The position numbers and the translations under genes were made by a program. A stretch of 64,000 nt of DNA from Chaetoderma sp. LZ-2023a (Eukaryota > Mollusca > Caudofoveata > Chaetodermatida > Chaetodermatidae), in the NCBI GenBank assembly GCA_034401795.1, contig JAVVLW010002922.1, forward strand, positions 29,001 through 93,000. Direction: 5' to 3'. The first letter of the stretch is position 1. The number at the start of each line of letters is the position of its first letter. The notes under the pieces were generated by a model, which saw nothing but the letters and a program-made list of their open reading frames with translations, had not been told where the DNA came from and did no database searches. Positions 43,561 through 54,001 of this stretch are shown piece after piece.

Positions 43561-45234
43561 AGAAGCAAACTTTGCAATCAGTAAGACAAAATATGGAAAG
43601 ACACACACACACACCACACCCCCCCACCCCACCACCCTTAAGGATGCTTATAAATCGACCCTGATTACAAAATGAAATGTGCACATCGGTTATACACATA
43701 AAACAATAAAATAAATTAAGAAGACCTAACAACGAAAGGAGATAAGAAGCCAAACAACGGAAGATATACTAGTATGATACCTAATATCTGAATAAAGAAA
43801 GCTATAAATGAAGAATAAAGGCTAAAAAGCCTCAATATTCCAATTAGGACCAGGCTGATAATAGTTAGGATGCTGATAGATAAGATATTTCTTGAGTTAT
43901 CTCAGTATACGTCCAGTGTTCAAGAATCTATTTAAATAATTTAGGATGTTACAATGAGAGCAGATAGAGACTTCCAAGCATCGATTTATACTATTAGAAA
44001 GTAATGTTACTTGAACTGAGTGAAAGGCGATGTATATTAGATATAAGAGCTATATCCTTATTCTAACCCCTTCCTGAGAGAGATAACTTGCGTTGATTTC
44101 TACTATTCAATCTCTACCACTATCTTCGTATGGAGAAATAAGCATCATAGAAGTATTGCCGTACTTATTAAAAGTTGTAGACATTGAAACAATATAGATT
44201 AATTTAATTAAAGTGTTTTAACTAGATTTAGGGACAAATAGAAATCCCACAGTAAACCTATGGGAGCGGTGAGAGTCCAGCTATAGCCGAATAGAATTAG
44301 CTTAAAGGATCTATATAATAATCAAAATAAAACTTCATGTAAACAAAATATATACGGGGCGAATTGTCGAAGTCCTATATAAAAAGTGACAGGAATGATG
44401 ATGACAATCTGACAGCTACCGGAAGTAGATAAGAAGGGAATGAAAAAAAGGATAAATTTCGAGCCCAAAACCACCAATCCCGAACTGGTGGGAAAAAACA
44501 TGACTCTAAATAAAATATTTTAGCTAAAAATAATAAAATAGCCTTGACAAAAAGGTAAATAGAAGAGAAAAAAGCGATAATGTCTCCGAGGCGAAATGAG
44601 ACTAGGACGAATAGGCTGCTGAACTAGGGCGTGCTGACGAATACTGACAGCTACTAAATAACAATGAAATACGGCAAAGAAACTTATATTAAAGAAAAAC
44701 ATAAAATACTATGAGAGCAAATCTATTCTAACTTTTAGGAAAACAATATTTTTAAAACAAAAGTGTGATAAAAAGGGAAGAATAGCCTTAAAAGAACAAA
44801 ATATTCACGATAAATATAGAATGACATGTAAATTCTCATAAAGTTATGAAAGTAAGTATGTCCAGCCTGCCAACATAGAGGGGAGGAGGTGTACTATATG
44901 AAAAGATGAACGGGCTGAATAGAACTGCGCCTCTAACTCGGGACGAAAAAATTACCAAAAACATAGCTAATTAGAATTGCGCCGTAATCTAACAAATAGG
45001 AAAGAGTGCGAGAAGACCAGGCTGAGAACGAATACAAATTACTAGAACTTAAATTGTGAGTATGCAAGGATAGCACACAGAAGGGGGGAGGGGGGGGGGG
45101 GGGGAGGAGAAAGAAGCTTGAACTACCAAGATATTGCATGAGAGTAAATCTAGATAAGATAATGATATGCACATATGTAATAAGGTGAAAAAATATCCCA
45201 TTGAAAAATTAAAAAACTTATCTAGCCAAAGAAA
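43561..45234 (-). other. H internal region without recognisable genes
   Basis: AT-rich, with short CA and poly-G/C tracts (43597-43640, 45080-45108). No RT palm, no gag and no exon recognised. Confidence 0.5.
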
Positions 45235-46050
45235 TTAAAATTCGAAACAAAAAGATGATAGGAGGCCCGATCCCCTATCCAAAGAAATGAGCCAAACACA
45301 GGTCCACAAAAGGGACCAGGACATGGTTCCACTACACCCGGTCCCAAATCTTAGACCATTCGGGACCGGGGAAACATGAGAACAAATGTTAAAACTAACG
45401 GAAGAAAAATTATTAAAATCTAATTTTGACACGCCGGAAAGATCAGTCCCGGAGAAACTGGGAGACAAATTCAAAACAGATTCTGACACGCCGGAATGAC
45501 CGGTCCTGATTTGGGCCTGGGCCTGATCCGGGCTGGGAAAGCCGGGCGAAAAACCTGAAAGAAGAGGACCAGGACCCGGGAGGAACCCCAGGGGTGAGTG
45601 CAGAGCCTGCACAACCTCTGAGCCCGACACCATCCTGGAGGTCGGACCCGGACAAAAATCCGGGTCTGGCACCTCCCCCCCTGGAAAAACCTGGGCCCGG
45701 GGCCGGAAGTCTAGCCGGAGAAACAGCAGAAACAATATATGAAGAAGCAACTGCCTTTGTGGAGGACAGCGGATGTGTGATGACATGGATCATTCTGGTG
45801 GGAAAATCCTTTGGCCCATGCAGTGAAGACGTAGTAGTGACAGGTGACAGACTGGACCGACTTATGACCTGATTAGGCCCGAGACCTTCATCGGTCTGTA
45901 AGGGTGCAGGCTGCGGAATGTTGACTGATGATACTGAAGAAATCTGTGTGAAGTGACTGGGTTATGAACGAGCGGTGAACGAGGTGTAAACCGAGACTTC
46001 ATATTCTTGTTCTTTGCGTTCTTCTTTGTGGTACCCCTGAAACAGCACAA
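45235..46050 (-). pseudogene. gag-like region of H
   Basis: Frameshifted Pro/Gly/Ser-rich sequence (PGPGFSRGGGARPGFLSGSD; GPGPLLSGFSPGFPSPDQ) following a basic segment KKNAKNKNMKSRF. An acceptor-like gtgctgtttcag precedes it near 46040, in the same position as in the other family. Homology to gag is suggested by position and composition only. Confidence 0.4.
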
Positions 46051-46079
46051 ATTAGTTAAATCTATTAGATTTTGTTAAC

Positions 46080-46295
46080 TAAACGAAATCACAGATTTCT
46101 TTTTTCATGACAGAGTTGATACTTACCTCCCTAATACGCTTTGATATTGCTAAATATCGGCTTTCATTCAATAAAAAACTCAGATTAAAAAGATTAGGTG
46201 CCCCTACTGGGCAGGTAGTCAGATGACAGTCTGGCGGATGCTAGCCCCAACCACCGTGCATGCGCCGACTAGTACTTCCTCTGACTAATTTATTG
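46080..46295. repeat. right terminal inverted repeat of DIRS E
   Basis: TAAACGAAATCACAGATTTC start, 'ggtgcccctactgggcaggt' inside. More diverged than the C/D/F repeats. Confidence 0.8.
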
Positions 46296-46327
46296 GCTGA
46301 CACTATGCAACTTTACGAGAGCCTGAA

Positions 46328-46360
46328 GACCGAGCCTCTGTGGGGCGGAGAGGTCGGGTC
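46328..46360. repeat. conserved 33-nt hairpin of DIRS E
   Basis: GACCGAGCCTCT...AGAGGTCGGGTC, with one additional change relative to D. Confidence 0.7.
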
Positions 46361-46396
46361 TGTATTAGGGAGGTAAGTATCAACTCTCTCGTGAAA

Positions 46397-46612
46397 TAAA
46401 CGAAATCTAGGATTTCTTTTTTCACGAGAGAGTTGATACTTACCTCCCTAATACTTTTGATATTGCTAAATATTGGCTTTCACTCAATAAACACTCAGAT
46501 TTAAAACAGTTAGGTGCCCCTACTGGGCAGGGAGTCAGAGCGTAGTCTGGCGGATGCCAGCCCCACCACCGCGCATGCGCAGACTAGCACTTCCTCTGAC
46601 TAGATTATTGGC
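46397..46612. repeat. right terminal inverted repeat of DIRS D
   Basis: Inverted counterpart of 53253-53446 apart from the end-specific 40 bases. Confidence 0.88.
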
Positions 46613-46642
46613 TGACACACATGCAACTATTAAGAGCCTGAA

Positions 46643-46675
46643 GACCGAGCCTCTGTGGGGTGGAGAGGCCGGGTC
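46643..46675. repeat. conserved 33-nt hairpin of DIRS D
   Basis: GACCGAGCCTCT...AGAGGCCGGGTC, the reverse complement of the C copy. Confidence 0.75.
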
Positions 46676-46681
46676 CGTATC

Positions 46682-46781
46682 TAGGGAGGTAAGTATCAAC
46701 TCTCTCGTGAAAAAAGAAATCCTAGATTTCGTTTATTTCACTTCAAGAGTATACTTACCTCCCTAATACTTTTGATATTGC
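46682..46781. repeat. ICR of DIRS D
   Basis: The inverted right-end tail and the inverted left end meet at 46735/46736 (gtttatttcac). Confidence 0.9.
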
Positions 46782-47315
46782 CAGAATTCGAAAGTGAATC
46801 TGGCGGGAGGGAGGCGAGGTCAAAAGACCAGCTCATCCCTATACGCTTTTCTGCGTTTAAGGCACTTAAACTTCTGAAACTGTAAGAAAAAACAGTCAGG
46901 ATTTGACTAACCATCGGATAACACCACCGATGTATGAGAGATGACCGAATGTCATATGCGCACCCCCCCCCCTCCTTCCTGGGAGGAAGAGTCGACTGAC
47001 CTCAATGTCCTATACGCTCTCTACGTACAAGTGCCATGTACTACAGGACAGAGACGAAAAAGCTCCATTTTCGTAACTCTCAACAATGAACCACACAAAT
47101 ACACAAACCATCACCATATTAATAACGGGTAATCGTGACAATACAATCAACAACGGACAACACATGAACAAGACTGACCTTGTTGAAATGGCTGCTGACA
47201 TCATCTTCCCATTGGTAAAGACTGATGCAGGCCCAAAAAAGTGGGTGTTTCCATAAATTAATTGTGAAATATATAAGTAATGAGGAAAAAACCTCCTCAA
47301 AAAATATAAACCGAG

Positions 47316-50252
47316 TTATTTTTTCAAAATCGACAAGGCGAGAGGATTAGAGGTGTCACGGAGATAATGGTCTGTAAAACTTGACTCACAGTGCCACTGA
47401 GCCACCGACATAATATCATCCACAGGGACCCCATTAAATAGGGCCGTGGATGTCACTACGCCGCGGACACTGTGAGCCTTGGCCACGTCAACCTGCTTCC
47501 CGGTGGCGGATTTATGGCAAAACTGAATGCATTCTACAATCCACCTGGAAATGGTGTCCTTAGAGGCCCTGCCATGGGGTTCAATATATGACAACCATAA
47601 CGCTGACTGGTCGGTGCGCCACTCCGCCGTACGTTGTTTGTACCGGCGCAGCGCCCGGACGGGACACCATGCTTTAGAATTAGGATCATATCTAGTTAAA
47701 GCAGGCAAAATAATAGGTTGACCTGGATATTTCAACGACTGATTTTTAGCCAAGAAATTAATCCTATGTAGCAGCTTAAGGCCTTCCCCTGAAACCACAA
47801 AACGGTCATCCTCGGCTGATAAGGCATGAATTTCACTCCTACGCCTAGCCGAGGCCGCAGCAATTAAAAACACAGTCTTCAGTGTTAATAGTTTCATAGA
47901 AATGGAACTAAGTGGTTCAAAAGGCTTATCACCTAGTACTTGAAGCACTAGCGATAAACTCCAAGACGGAATCACAGGTGGATTCCTTGGTCTTAGATTG
48001 CCCATGCCTTTAATTAATACATTTAATGTATTTACTTCATCACTTCCCCTCTTAGCCAAGCAAGGAATAACAGACATTAATGCTGACTTATAACCAGCAA
48101 TAGAGTTAGGCTTGAGGCTATAGGCATCATAGAGGTGACAGAGGAAATCAGCTACTACTTGAATAGATGAATCCATTGGATCAATACATCTTTTTGAGCA
48201 CCATTCTGCAAATCTGTTGATTTTATAATTATATGCTCTGGAGGTTGACCCCCTCCTGGCTTTGGCCATAAACATGGCTGCTTGCTCAGAAAAGCCCTCC
48301 TTAATTCTAGATTCCTTGACAACATCCACGCAGTCAATCTGAACATTGACGGATTGTTGTGAAGGGCCTTGCCCTGGAAGATAATATCGTCCATCAGAGG
48401 CAGAGGAACCGGATTGCAGACCAGAAGGTCCAGCAGATCCGTATACCATGATCGGCTTGGCCAATCCGGGGCGATCAGAAGCACTTGGCATTCCTCTTGT
48501 CTGATTTTCTGAAGAATTTTTGGAATCAGGATTGCTGGAGGGAATGCGTATGCATACATTCTCCCCCAGCTGATAGCTAATGCATCTGTTGCGAAAGCGC
48601 TTGGATCCGGAATCGGAGAGACGTACGTCGTCATCTTCGCATTCTTCTTCGTTGCGAACAAATCGATGTTGGGTTTCCCCCAATGGTCGAACAGACGATC
48701 CGCCACACATTGATTTAGTTGCCATTCCGTGGGTAAAACACTCATCCTTCGGCTCAATGAGTCTGCTAGCAGGTTTAACCTTCCCGGAATATGAACTGCT
48801 TTCAAGGTAATCTGGTGATCCAGACACCAACAAAGCAGTTTCCATGTCATCATACAGAGACTGGGCGACTTCGTTCCGCCCTGGCGGTTTATGTAAGTCA
48901 CAACTGTTGAGTTGTCTGAACGAATAAGAACAATCTTGCCCTGAACTTTCTGTAAGAAATGTTCCAGGCCCAGGACTACTGCTTTTAGCTCCAGTAGATT
49001 TATATGTTCCTTTGACTGTTCCAGATTCCAAAGCCCTGATATCGTGGACTCTTCCAGGCAAGCTCCCCAGCCCTCCATCGATGCATCTGTATACACAGTC
49101 ACCTGAGGGTGGGGAGGGGTTAGCAAAACCCCCGGCAAGAGATTCTCTGTATTCAACCACCATTGCAGGTGGTGAATCAGAGGCGCCAACACTGACACAT
49201 TCGAGTCCAGCGAACCTGTACTCTGGGTCCATTGTGTCATGAGAAATAACTGGATCGGCCGCCTGCGTAAGGCGGCCTGAGGAATGACTGGTTCCAATGA
49301 AACCATCAACCCCAGCATTCTCAAGTAAACCCGTGCCAGGACATGACGACTGTCGCACACTGACTGAATTAATGAGATGAGTTTCTGAACTCTCTCCTGA
49401 GTAGGATAAACATATCCTGTCTCTAGATCGAAGAACATCCCCAGGTAAACAAACTTCTGGGATGGAGTCAGCTCTGATTTTGGGAAATTGATCATCCAGC
49501 CTAAGTCTGTGAGAGTTTTCAAAACAATCTCCAGATTGGCCGACAAACTTTCCCGGGTGTGCGCTTTCAACAGCCAGTCGTCTATGTACGTGTGGACTGC
49601 TATGCTTCTCCTGCGGAGGTATGCTGTGATCGCAAGAACCACACGGGTGAAAACCCGAGGAGCCGTGGAAATTCCGAAGGGCAACACCCTGAATTCCCAC
49701 TGTCTGCCCTGGAATGCAAATCTCAGGAAGCGACAGAAACTCCCGTGGATGGGGATGTGGAAATAAGCGTCCTTCAAATCTATCGACGCCGTCCACATCC
49801 CCTTCTCCAACCCCGCCAACACCGAGCGCACCGTTTCCATCTTGAAACTGGGCGTCTCGATGAACTTGTTCAATGGCTTGAGGTTGAGAATCGGTCTCCA
49901 CCCTCCGGTGCGTTTTGTTACTAAGAACAGGGTTGAATAGAAGCCCGGACACCTTTGTGCCGGCTGAATAGCTCCCTTTTGTACGAGGGAATTTATCTCC
50001 TCCTCGATACACAACCTTTGCTCTGGATCTCTCGGAATGGGAGTCCAGACTGGCACTAGAGACAGTCGCGACGGCGGGCCTGTCATCCACTCTGGATGAT
50101 ACCCGACGTAAAGCCATCGCAAGACTAAACGGTCCTGAGTTAACCGTTCCCACTCTTGCATGTGGTCGGCTAGCCGGCCTCCCACCGGTCCACCTAGGGA
50201 CCGCGGTGGACACGAGGCATGCAAGAGCGGCACTGTCTCCGTCGCCATACAC
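47316..50252 (-). CDS. tyrosine recombinase of DIRS D, with extension overlapping RT
   Basis: 978 codons, the same length as in C. The catalytic R cluster (ASARRRSEIHAL), H-x-x-R (AHSVRGVV), W (AQWHCESSF) and Y (TDHYLRD) are all present. It differs from C by a handful of residues, for example KLLHRIN where C has KLLPRIN. The ~650-codon Ser-rich N-terminal extension lies inside RT/RNase H in another frame. In this copy the extension is in the same frame as gag and begins shortly after the gag stop. Confidence 0.88.
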   Translation of the reverse strand: MYGDGDSAALACLVSTAVPRWTGGRPASRPHARVGTVNSGPFSLAMALRRVSSRVDDRPAVATVSSASLDSHSERSRAKVVYRGGDKFPRTKGSYSAGTKVSGLLFNPVLSNKTHRRVETDSQPQAIEQVHRDAQFQDGNGALGVGGVGEGDVDGVDRFEGRLFPHPHPREFLSLPEICIPGQTVGIQGVALRNFHGSSGFHPCGSCDHSIPPQEKHSSPHVHRRLAVESAHPGKFVGQSGDCFENSHRLRLDDQFPKIRADSIPEVCLPGDVLRSRDRICLSYSGESSETHLINSVSVRQSSCPGTGLLENAGVDGFIGTSHSSGRLTQAADPVISHDTMDPEYRFAGLECVSVGASDSPPAMVVEYRESLAGGFANPSPPSGDCVYRCIDGGLGSLPGRVHDIRALESGTVKGTYKSTGAKSSSPGPGTFLTESSGQDCSYSFRQLNSCDLHKPPGRNEVAQSLYDDMETALLVSGSPDYLESSSYSGKVKPASRLIEPKDECFTHGMATKSMCGGSSVRPLGETQHRFVRNEEECEDDDVRLSDSGSKRFRNRCISYQLGENVCIRIPSSNPDSKNSSENQTRGMPSASDRPGLAKPIMVYGSAGPSGLQSGSSASDGRYYLPGQGPSQQSVNVQIDCVDVVKESRIKEGFSEQAAMFMAKARRGSTSRAYNYKINRFAEWCSKRCIDPMDSSIQVVADFLCHLYDAYSLKPNSIAGYKSALMSVIPCLAKRGSDEVNTLNVLIKGMGNLRPRNPPVIPSWSLSLVLQVLGDKPFEPLSSISMKLLTLKTVFLIAAASARRRSEIHALSAEDDRFVVSGEGLKLLHRINFLAKNQSLKYPGQPIILPALTRYDPNSKAWCPVRALRRYKQRTAEWRTDQSALWLSYIEPHGRASKDTISRWIVECIQFCHKSATGKQVDVAKAHSVRGVVTSTALFNGVPVDDIMSVAQWHCESSFTDHYLRDTSNPLALSILKK

Positions 50253-50536
50253 ACCGGAGTGGTTCTTACCGCGGTAAGCGTCCCGTCAGGACCGATAACC
50301 ACGCCCAGATCCTCGCGCGCCCTGCCCCGCCCCGCGCGCACCTTGGTGCGCGGGCGGCTGCCTGGCTGACGGCGCCTGAGGAACCTGCGCCCCCCTCGCT
50401 GCTGGCCGAATCGCACGCGGCCGAGGCCGACGCTGCGACGGTGGCTGGCCTCTGACTTGGCCAGCACCACCTCGAGCCTGCAGGGGACGATACGCAGGGG
50501 CCGCGGCGCGAACGTTAGCACGACGCAGCACCTCAA
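48155..50536 (-). CDS. reverse transcriptase/RNase H of DIRS D
   Basis: 793 codons. RT has SIDLKDAYFHIP, LPFGISTAP and HTYIDDWLL. RNase H has VYTDASMEGWGACLEE, INLLELKAVV and LIRSDNST. The frame opens about 250 nt inside the gag gene in a different phase, so RT probably needs a frameshift, reinitiation or an internal start. It overlaps the recombinase frame by 2098 nt. Confidence 0.92.
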   Translation of the reverse strand: MRCCVVLTFAPRPLRIVPCRLEVVLAKSEASHRRSVGLGRVRFGQQRGGRRFLRRRQPGSRPRTKVRAGRGRAREDLGVVIGPDGTLTAVRTTPVCMATETVPLLHASCPPRSLGGPVGGRLADHMQEWERLTQDRLVLRWLYVGYHPEWMTGPPSRLSLVPVWTPIPRDPEQRLCIEEEINSLVQKGAIQPAQRCPGFYSTLFLVTKRTGGWRPILNLKPLNKFIETPSFKMETVRSVLAGLEKGMWTASIDLKDAYFHIPIHGSFCRFLRFAFQGRQWEFRVLPFGISTAPRVFTRVVLAITAYLRRRSIAVHTYIDDWLLKAHTRESLSANLEIVLKTLTDLGWMINFPKSELTPSQKFVYLGMFFDLETGYVYPTQERVQKLISLIQSVCDSRHVLARVYLRMLGLMVSLEPVIPQAALRRRPIQLFLMTQWTQSTGSLDSNVSVLAPLIHHLQWWLNTENLLPGVLLTPPHPQVTVYTDASMEGWGACLEESTISGLWNLEQSKEHINLLELKAVVLGLEHFLQKVQGKIVLIRSDNSTVVTYINRQGGTKSPSLCMMTWKLLCWCLDHQITLKAVHIPGRLNLLADSLSRRMSVLPTEWQLNQCVADRLFDHWGKPNIDLFATKKNAKMTTYVSPIPDPSAFATDALAISWGRMYAYAFPPAILIPKILQKIRQEECQVLLIAPDWPSRSWYTDLLDLLVCNPVPLPLMDDIIFQGKALHNNPSMFRLTAWMLSRNLELRRAFLSKQPCLWPKPGGGQPPEHIIIKSTDLQNGAQKDVLIQWIHLFK

Positions 50537-52346
50537 ACTGCTCGCGCAGCGCCCTCTGGTTATTCACCAGGGTGACCGTCTCCTGGAGGTGTCGACATCC
50601 CTCACCTACAAAAAGACCAGGACCCGTCATAGGCGTACGCAGTAGCCTATTGTACAGGTCCAGAGACGGGCACAGATTGTCCAGGGCAAACGTGCGTCTT
50701 GCCCGGACACTCCTGGTCACCGCCCGAGTCATACAGTCCAGCGCCAGGTTAATACCATCCTGGATGGCTCGCTGGACCGTGACCGGACTTGGCTGGCGCG
50801 ATGCGGATGCCGTTACTACCCCCTGTAACAGCTGGGAGACGTGGGACAGAGCGGCAATCGAAGCCCTCCCACTCTCCTCCGCATCACGCAACGCGGTATT
50901 CGCCGAACGCAATGCGTTCGAGCACAAGACCCCCGTGTCAGAACGGGAGCCTGGCCGCGCATCCTCACCCAAAGCCGCGCGGTCATCCACGCTGGGCTTG
51001 GGTACCACACCGTACCGCTGGTAATCCAGGGGCACGATGCGACAACGCCTGGCCACCTCGCGAGGGGCCTTCGCGAGACGTCCACTCGACTTAATGGACG
51101 ACTCCGCCGCCTTGAACATGTCAACGACATGCTCCGCCAGCAGCAGAGAAGGCATAGCGTTAGCAGTCGGTTTCCCAGCTAACCACGGCCTGTGGTCACG
51201 CTGGCTAGCCGACTGCTCCACGGGCAGATCAGACCTAACGCTCACCAACCACTGGCAAGCGTCAGACCAATCCTCCTCCGTGGCTAACTGCGAGCGCTCT
51301 ACAAGACGGGGTCCTTCGTCTTCCTCCTGAGCGCAAGCAGCAGAGCTTGACGGCGGGTACGCTGATACACCTGGCAAGCCAGGGAAAATATGCGGGCCTG
51401 ACAGCACCGGCATGACAATATCACTGGTTTGACCAGGAGCAGGCACCGTGGCAGAGCGCGGGGTATATACCGCCCCACCACGGGCCCGGCCAGCACCAGC
51501 AACACCCTCGGCAAGCCGAGGTATGCGGTACCGCTGGCCATCAGCAGCGCCCTGGGCCACCACCTGAGCCGCGGACTCTACTCCAGGGTGAGTAAAACCG
51601 TGGAAGAAGCCGCCTGTATTCCCCGTGAGGGGTGCACAAACGTCTTCATCCATGTCCACGTCGTCAGACGGCAACCCTAGCAGGTAATCCTCATCACCCT
51701 GGTCAGAAAGATTAGACCCCGGGTCAGCAAAGAGAGCTAACCCGGGCTGACCAGGAACGGTGCCATAGGAGGTACTGGCCACCGCGGCGTGCGGATACCC
51801 CTGGACTGATAAGCAGCCCGCGGGTTCCAGCGACAACCGTCCACGGTCCCCTCTCGGCGCGGCAATAAGCCTGCTGCCAGGGTCGTGGAACGCCCCCTCT
51901 AATGGGGCCACCTCTGAATCGTCGAACAACGGAAGCGGTCTAAGGAAAACCGATCCAGAGGCGGGGATTACCTGCTCCGAAGCCGATGATGAGGACAGTA
52001 AAGGATTTGGTCCAGGAAGCATGCCACGAAGCAACCCTGGAACCAAATCCTTTATTGTCCTCTTCATCTCTCCCAACATCTCGGTCCGGAAGGCCTCCAT
52101 ATCCACCGCGGACGAGACCTTCCCCTTACCCTTCCTACTTACAACCTCTCGTTTCCGCTTCTTCTTCTTCTCCTCCTCTACCACCTTGTCCGTCGCCTGT
52201 AAGCACAAGAATTCGGACATTAACTCGCCCCCCCAGTGCTTACATATGTCACAATTAGCCAAGGGACCACAAGGGCTACATTGATAGCAAAGATGAGGCC
52301 AGAACTTATCATGTAGAAAACGTCCACAGGACGCGCAACCCGGTCC
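50286..52346 (-). CDS. gag-like protein of DIRS D
   Basis: Open from the acceptor-like tttgccctgtttcag (CAG at 52347-52349) through the Cys/His cluster (H-L-C, C-x2-C, CDICKHWGG) to a stop at 50286. The first in-frame ATG is at 52221 (MSEFLCLQ). The ending, GARGAGQGARGSGRGYRS, is the ancestral C-terminus, also seen in F. Domains are as in copy C. Confidence 0.78.
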   Translation of the reverse strand, partial: GPGCASCGRFLHDKFWPHLCYQCSPCGPLANCDICKHWGGELMSEFLCLQATDKVVEEEKKKKRKREVVSRKGKGKVSSAVDMEAFRTEMLGEMKRTIKDLVPGLLRGMLPGPNPLLSSSSASEQVIPASGSVFLRPLPLFDDSEVAPLEGAFHDPGSRLIAAPRGDRGRLSLEPAGCLSVQGYPHAAVASTSYGTVPGQPGLALFADPGSNLSDQGDEDYLLGLPSDDVDMDEDVCAPLTGNTGGFFHGFTHPGVESAAQVVAQGAADGQRYRIPRLAEGVAGAGRARGGAVYTPRSATVPAPGQTSDIVMPVLSGPHIFPGLPGVSAYPPSSSAACAQEEDEGPRLVERSQLATEEDWSDACQWLVSVRSDLPVEQSASQRDHRPWLAGKPTANAMPSLLLAEHVVDMFKAAESSIKSSGRLAKAPREVARRCRIVPLDYQRYGVVPKPSVDDRAALGEDARPGSRSDTGVLCSNALRSANTALRDAEESGRASIAALSHVSQLLQGVVTASASRQPSPVTVQRAIQDGINLALDCMTRAVTRSVRARRTFALDNLCPSLDLYNRLLRTPMTGPGLFVGEGCRHLQETVTLVNNQRALREQFEVLRRANVRAAAPAYRPLQARGGAGQVRGQPPSQRRPRPRAIRPAARGAQVPQAPSARQPPAHQGARGAGQGARGSGRGYRS

Positions 52347-52349
52347 CTG

Positions 52350-53252
52350 AAACAGGGCAAAGGACGAGGAGTATGAGCAAACTAGTTAAGCTTAGACACT
52401 CAAACCAACTCAAAGAGAAGGAAAACGATCATAAAGATCAATATACATCAGAAACCAGCATAGCGACTTGAATTGCTAATAAATACATAGCCAGGCTGAT
52501 TATGACGTCATTAATCCCGTGACAGGAAAAATTTGATCCCAACAAAACATCCAAGTGCAAGGACGAATTGTATGCTGAATGGATACGTCGACTACACAAC
52601 CATCAGATACACATAGATAACTCTTTTCTGGCAAAAATGTTAATTATCTCCCTTTGCTTACTATAATTAACATCACCACATTATCAATAACTAGATACCT
52701 GACACCTTGTATAGACAAACCATCCAACGTGACGAACCGGAGTACTCCACCACCTGCACGCCTCTTAACTCTCTCCACCTCATGGGGACGGAATTGGATC
52801 AAGAGGGCAAAGTGAGAAGACCTTTATACTAGGCCTCCAACTCACTGGACATAATTTTTCATTTGGTTAGATAACCTAACAGTGTTAGTAGGAAATGGAA
52901 CCATGGTGGAGAGAAAACTAACTCTCTGCTGCTGTGATGCCACCACCTAGCGTCATACAGACCTGTGGACATAAACAGAAAGAGAAATTAGCCTTAGGTA
53001 GCACCGAGTTGACATAAACCAACTAACCAAGGCGCTTATCACGGTAAACGCGAGTCCCGGAAACACAATACACCGGGAAGAAAAACTCGCTAATTTTACT
53101 AGAAGTCACCTGATTTAAAGGTCCTAAGTCCCCCTTTGGCGAAGTGATCCTTCCTGCCATCCAAATCAGTGACTATCACTCCAAAATAACACCACTTAAA
53201 CAGTTTAAGAGTAAGAAAAAGCTTTTGCACAAAAAGACATGTGTGATCTCTC
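52350..53252 (-). other. 5' leader of DIRS D
   Basis: Homologous to 28428-29331 of C, including the accATGG start with a short frame and CCA|gtgagt. Confidence 0.6.
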
Positions 53253-53446
53253 TGCCAATAATCTAGCAAAGAGGAAGTGCTAGTCTGCGCATGCGCGGTG
53301 GTGGGGCTGGCATCCGCCAGACTACGCTCTGACTCCCTGCCCAGTAGGGGCACCTAACTGTTTTAAATCTGAGTGTTTATTGAGTGAAAGCCAATATTTA
53401 GCAATATCAAAAGTATTAGGGAGGTAAGTATACTCTTGAAGTGAAA
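53253..53446. repeat. left terminal inverted repeat of DIRS D
   Basis: Ends gtatactcttgaagtgaaa at 53446, followed by E sequence agaaatccgc. Confidence 0.88.
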
Positions 53447-54001
53447 AGAAATCCGCTTTTTGATATTGCCAGAATTCGACAGAGAATTTGGCAGGAGGGA
53501 GGCGAGGTCAAAGGACCAGCTCTTCCCTATGCGCTTTTCTGCATTTAAGGCACTTAAACCTCTGAAATTGTGTGAAAACACAACCAGGGATAGATTTGAA
53601 CATCGGCTAACACCACCGATGGCTGAGAGATGACCATATGTCATATGGGCTCCCCCAACCCCCTTCCTGGGAGGAAGACTGAATGACCTCAATGTCCCAT
53701 ACGCTCTTTACGTACAAGTGCCATGTACTATAGGACATTTAAACGAAAAGGCTTCATTTTCGTATACTCTCAATAATGAACCAAATAAAACACGAACCAT
53801 TACCATATTAATAACGAAGGATCACGTGACAATACAATTAACAATGGACAACACATAAACAAGACTGACCTTGTCTAGGCTGGATGCTGTCATCATCTAC
53901 CCCTTGGTGAAGGCTGATGCAGTCCTAAAAAGTGGTTGTCTTCATTGATTAATTGTGAAATATATAAAAAATGAGGAAACATCAAAATATGAACACCTAC
54001 A

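Larger units (their letters stand above)
39558..46079 (-). mobile_element. DIRS-like element H, second family, decayed, 5' end cut by E
   Basis: An old DIRS relative on the minus strand. The right terminus at 39558 (aacgaccagacgacccgg) has its inverted counterpart at 40261-40330, followed by another terminus-like stretch to 40375, as expected for an ICR. Recognisable genes are a recombinase (40703-41383), two tandem RNase H segments (41978-43330), an RT thumb remnant (43406-43560) and a gag-like Pro/Gly-rich region (45235-46050). RT catalytic motifs are missing. It is interrupted at 46080 by DIRS E, and its left end is outside the window. Confidence 0.75.
46397..53446 (-). mobile_element. DIRS element D, full-length, nested in E
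   Basis: A 7050-bp copy almost identical to C but inverted relative to it. Order on the minus strand: left ITR (53253-53446), leader, gag, RT/RNase H, recombinase, ICR, hairpin, right ITR (46397-46612). All frames are open. The flanks are E sequence (ctctcgtgaaa on the left, agaaatccgc on the right), with AAA shared at both junctions. Confidence 0.92.
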
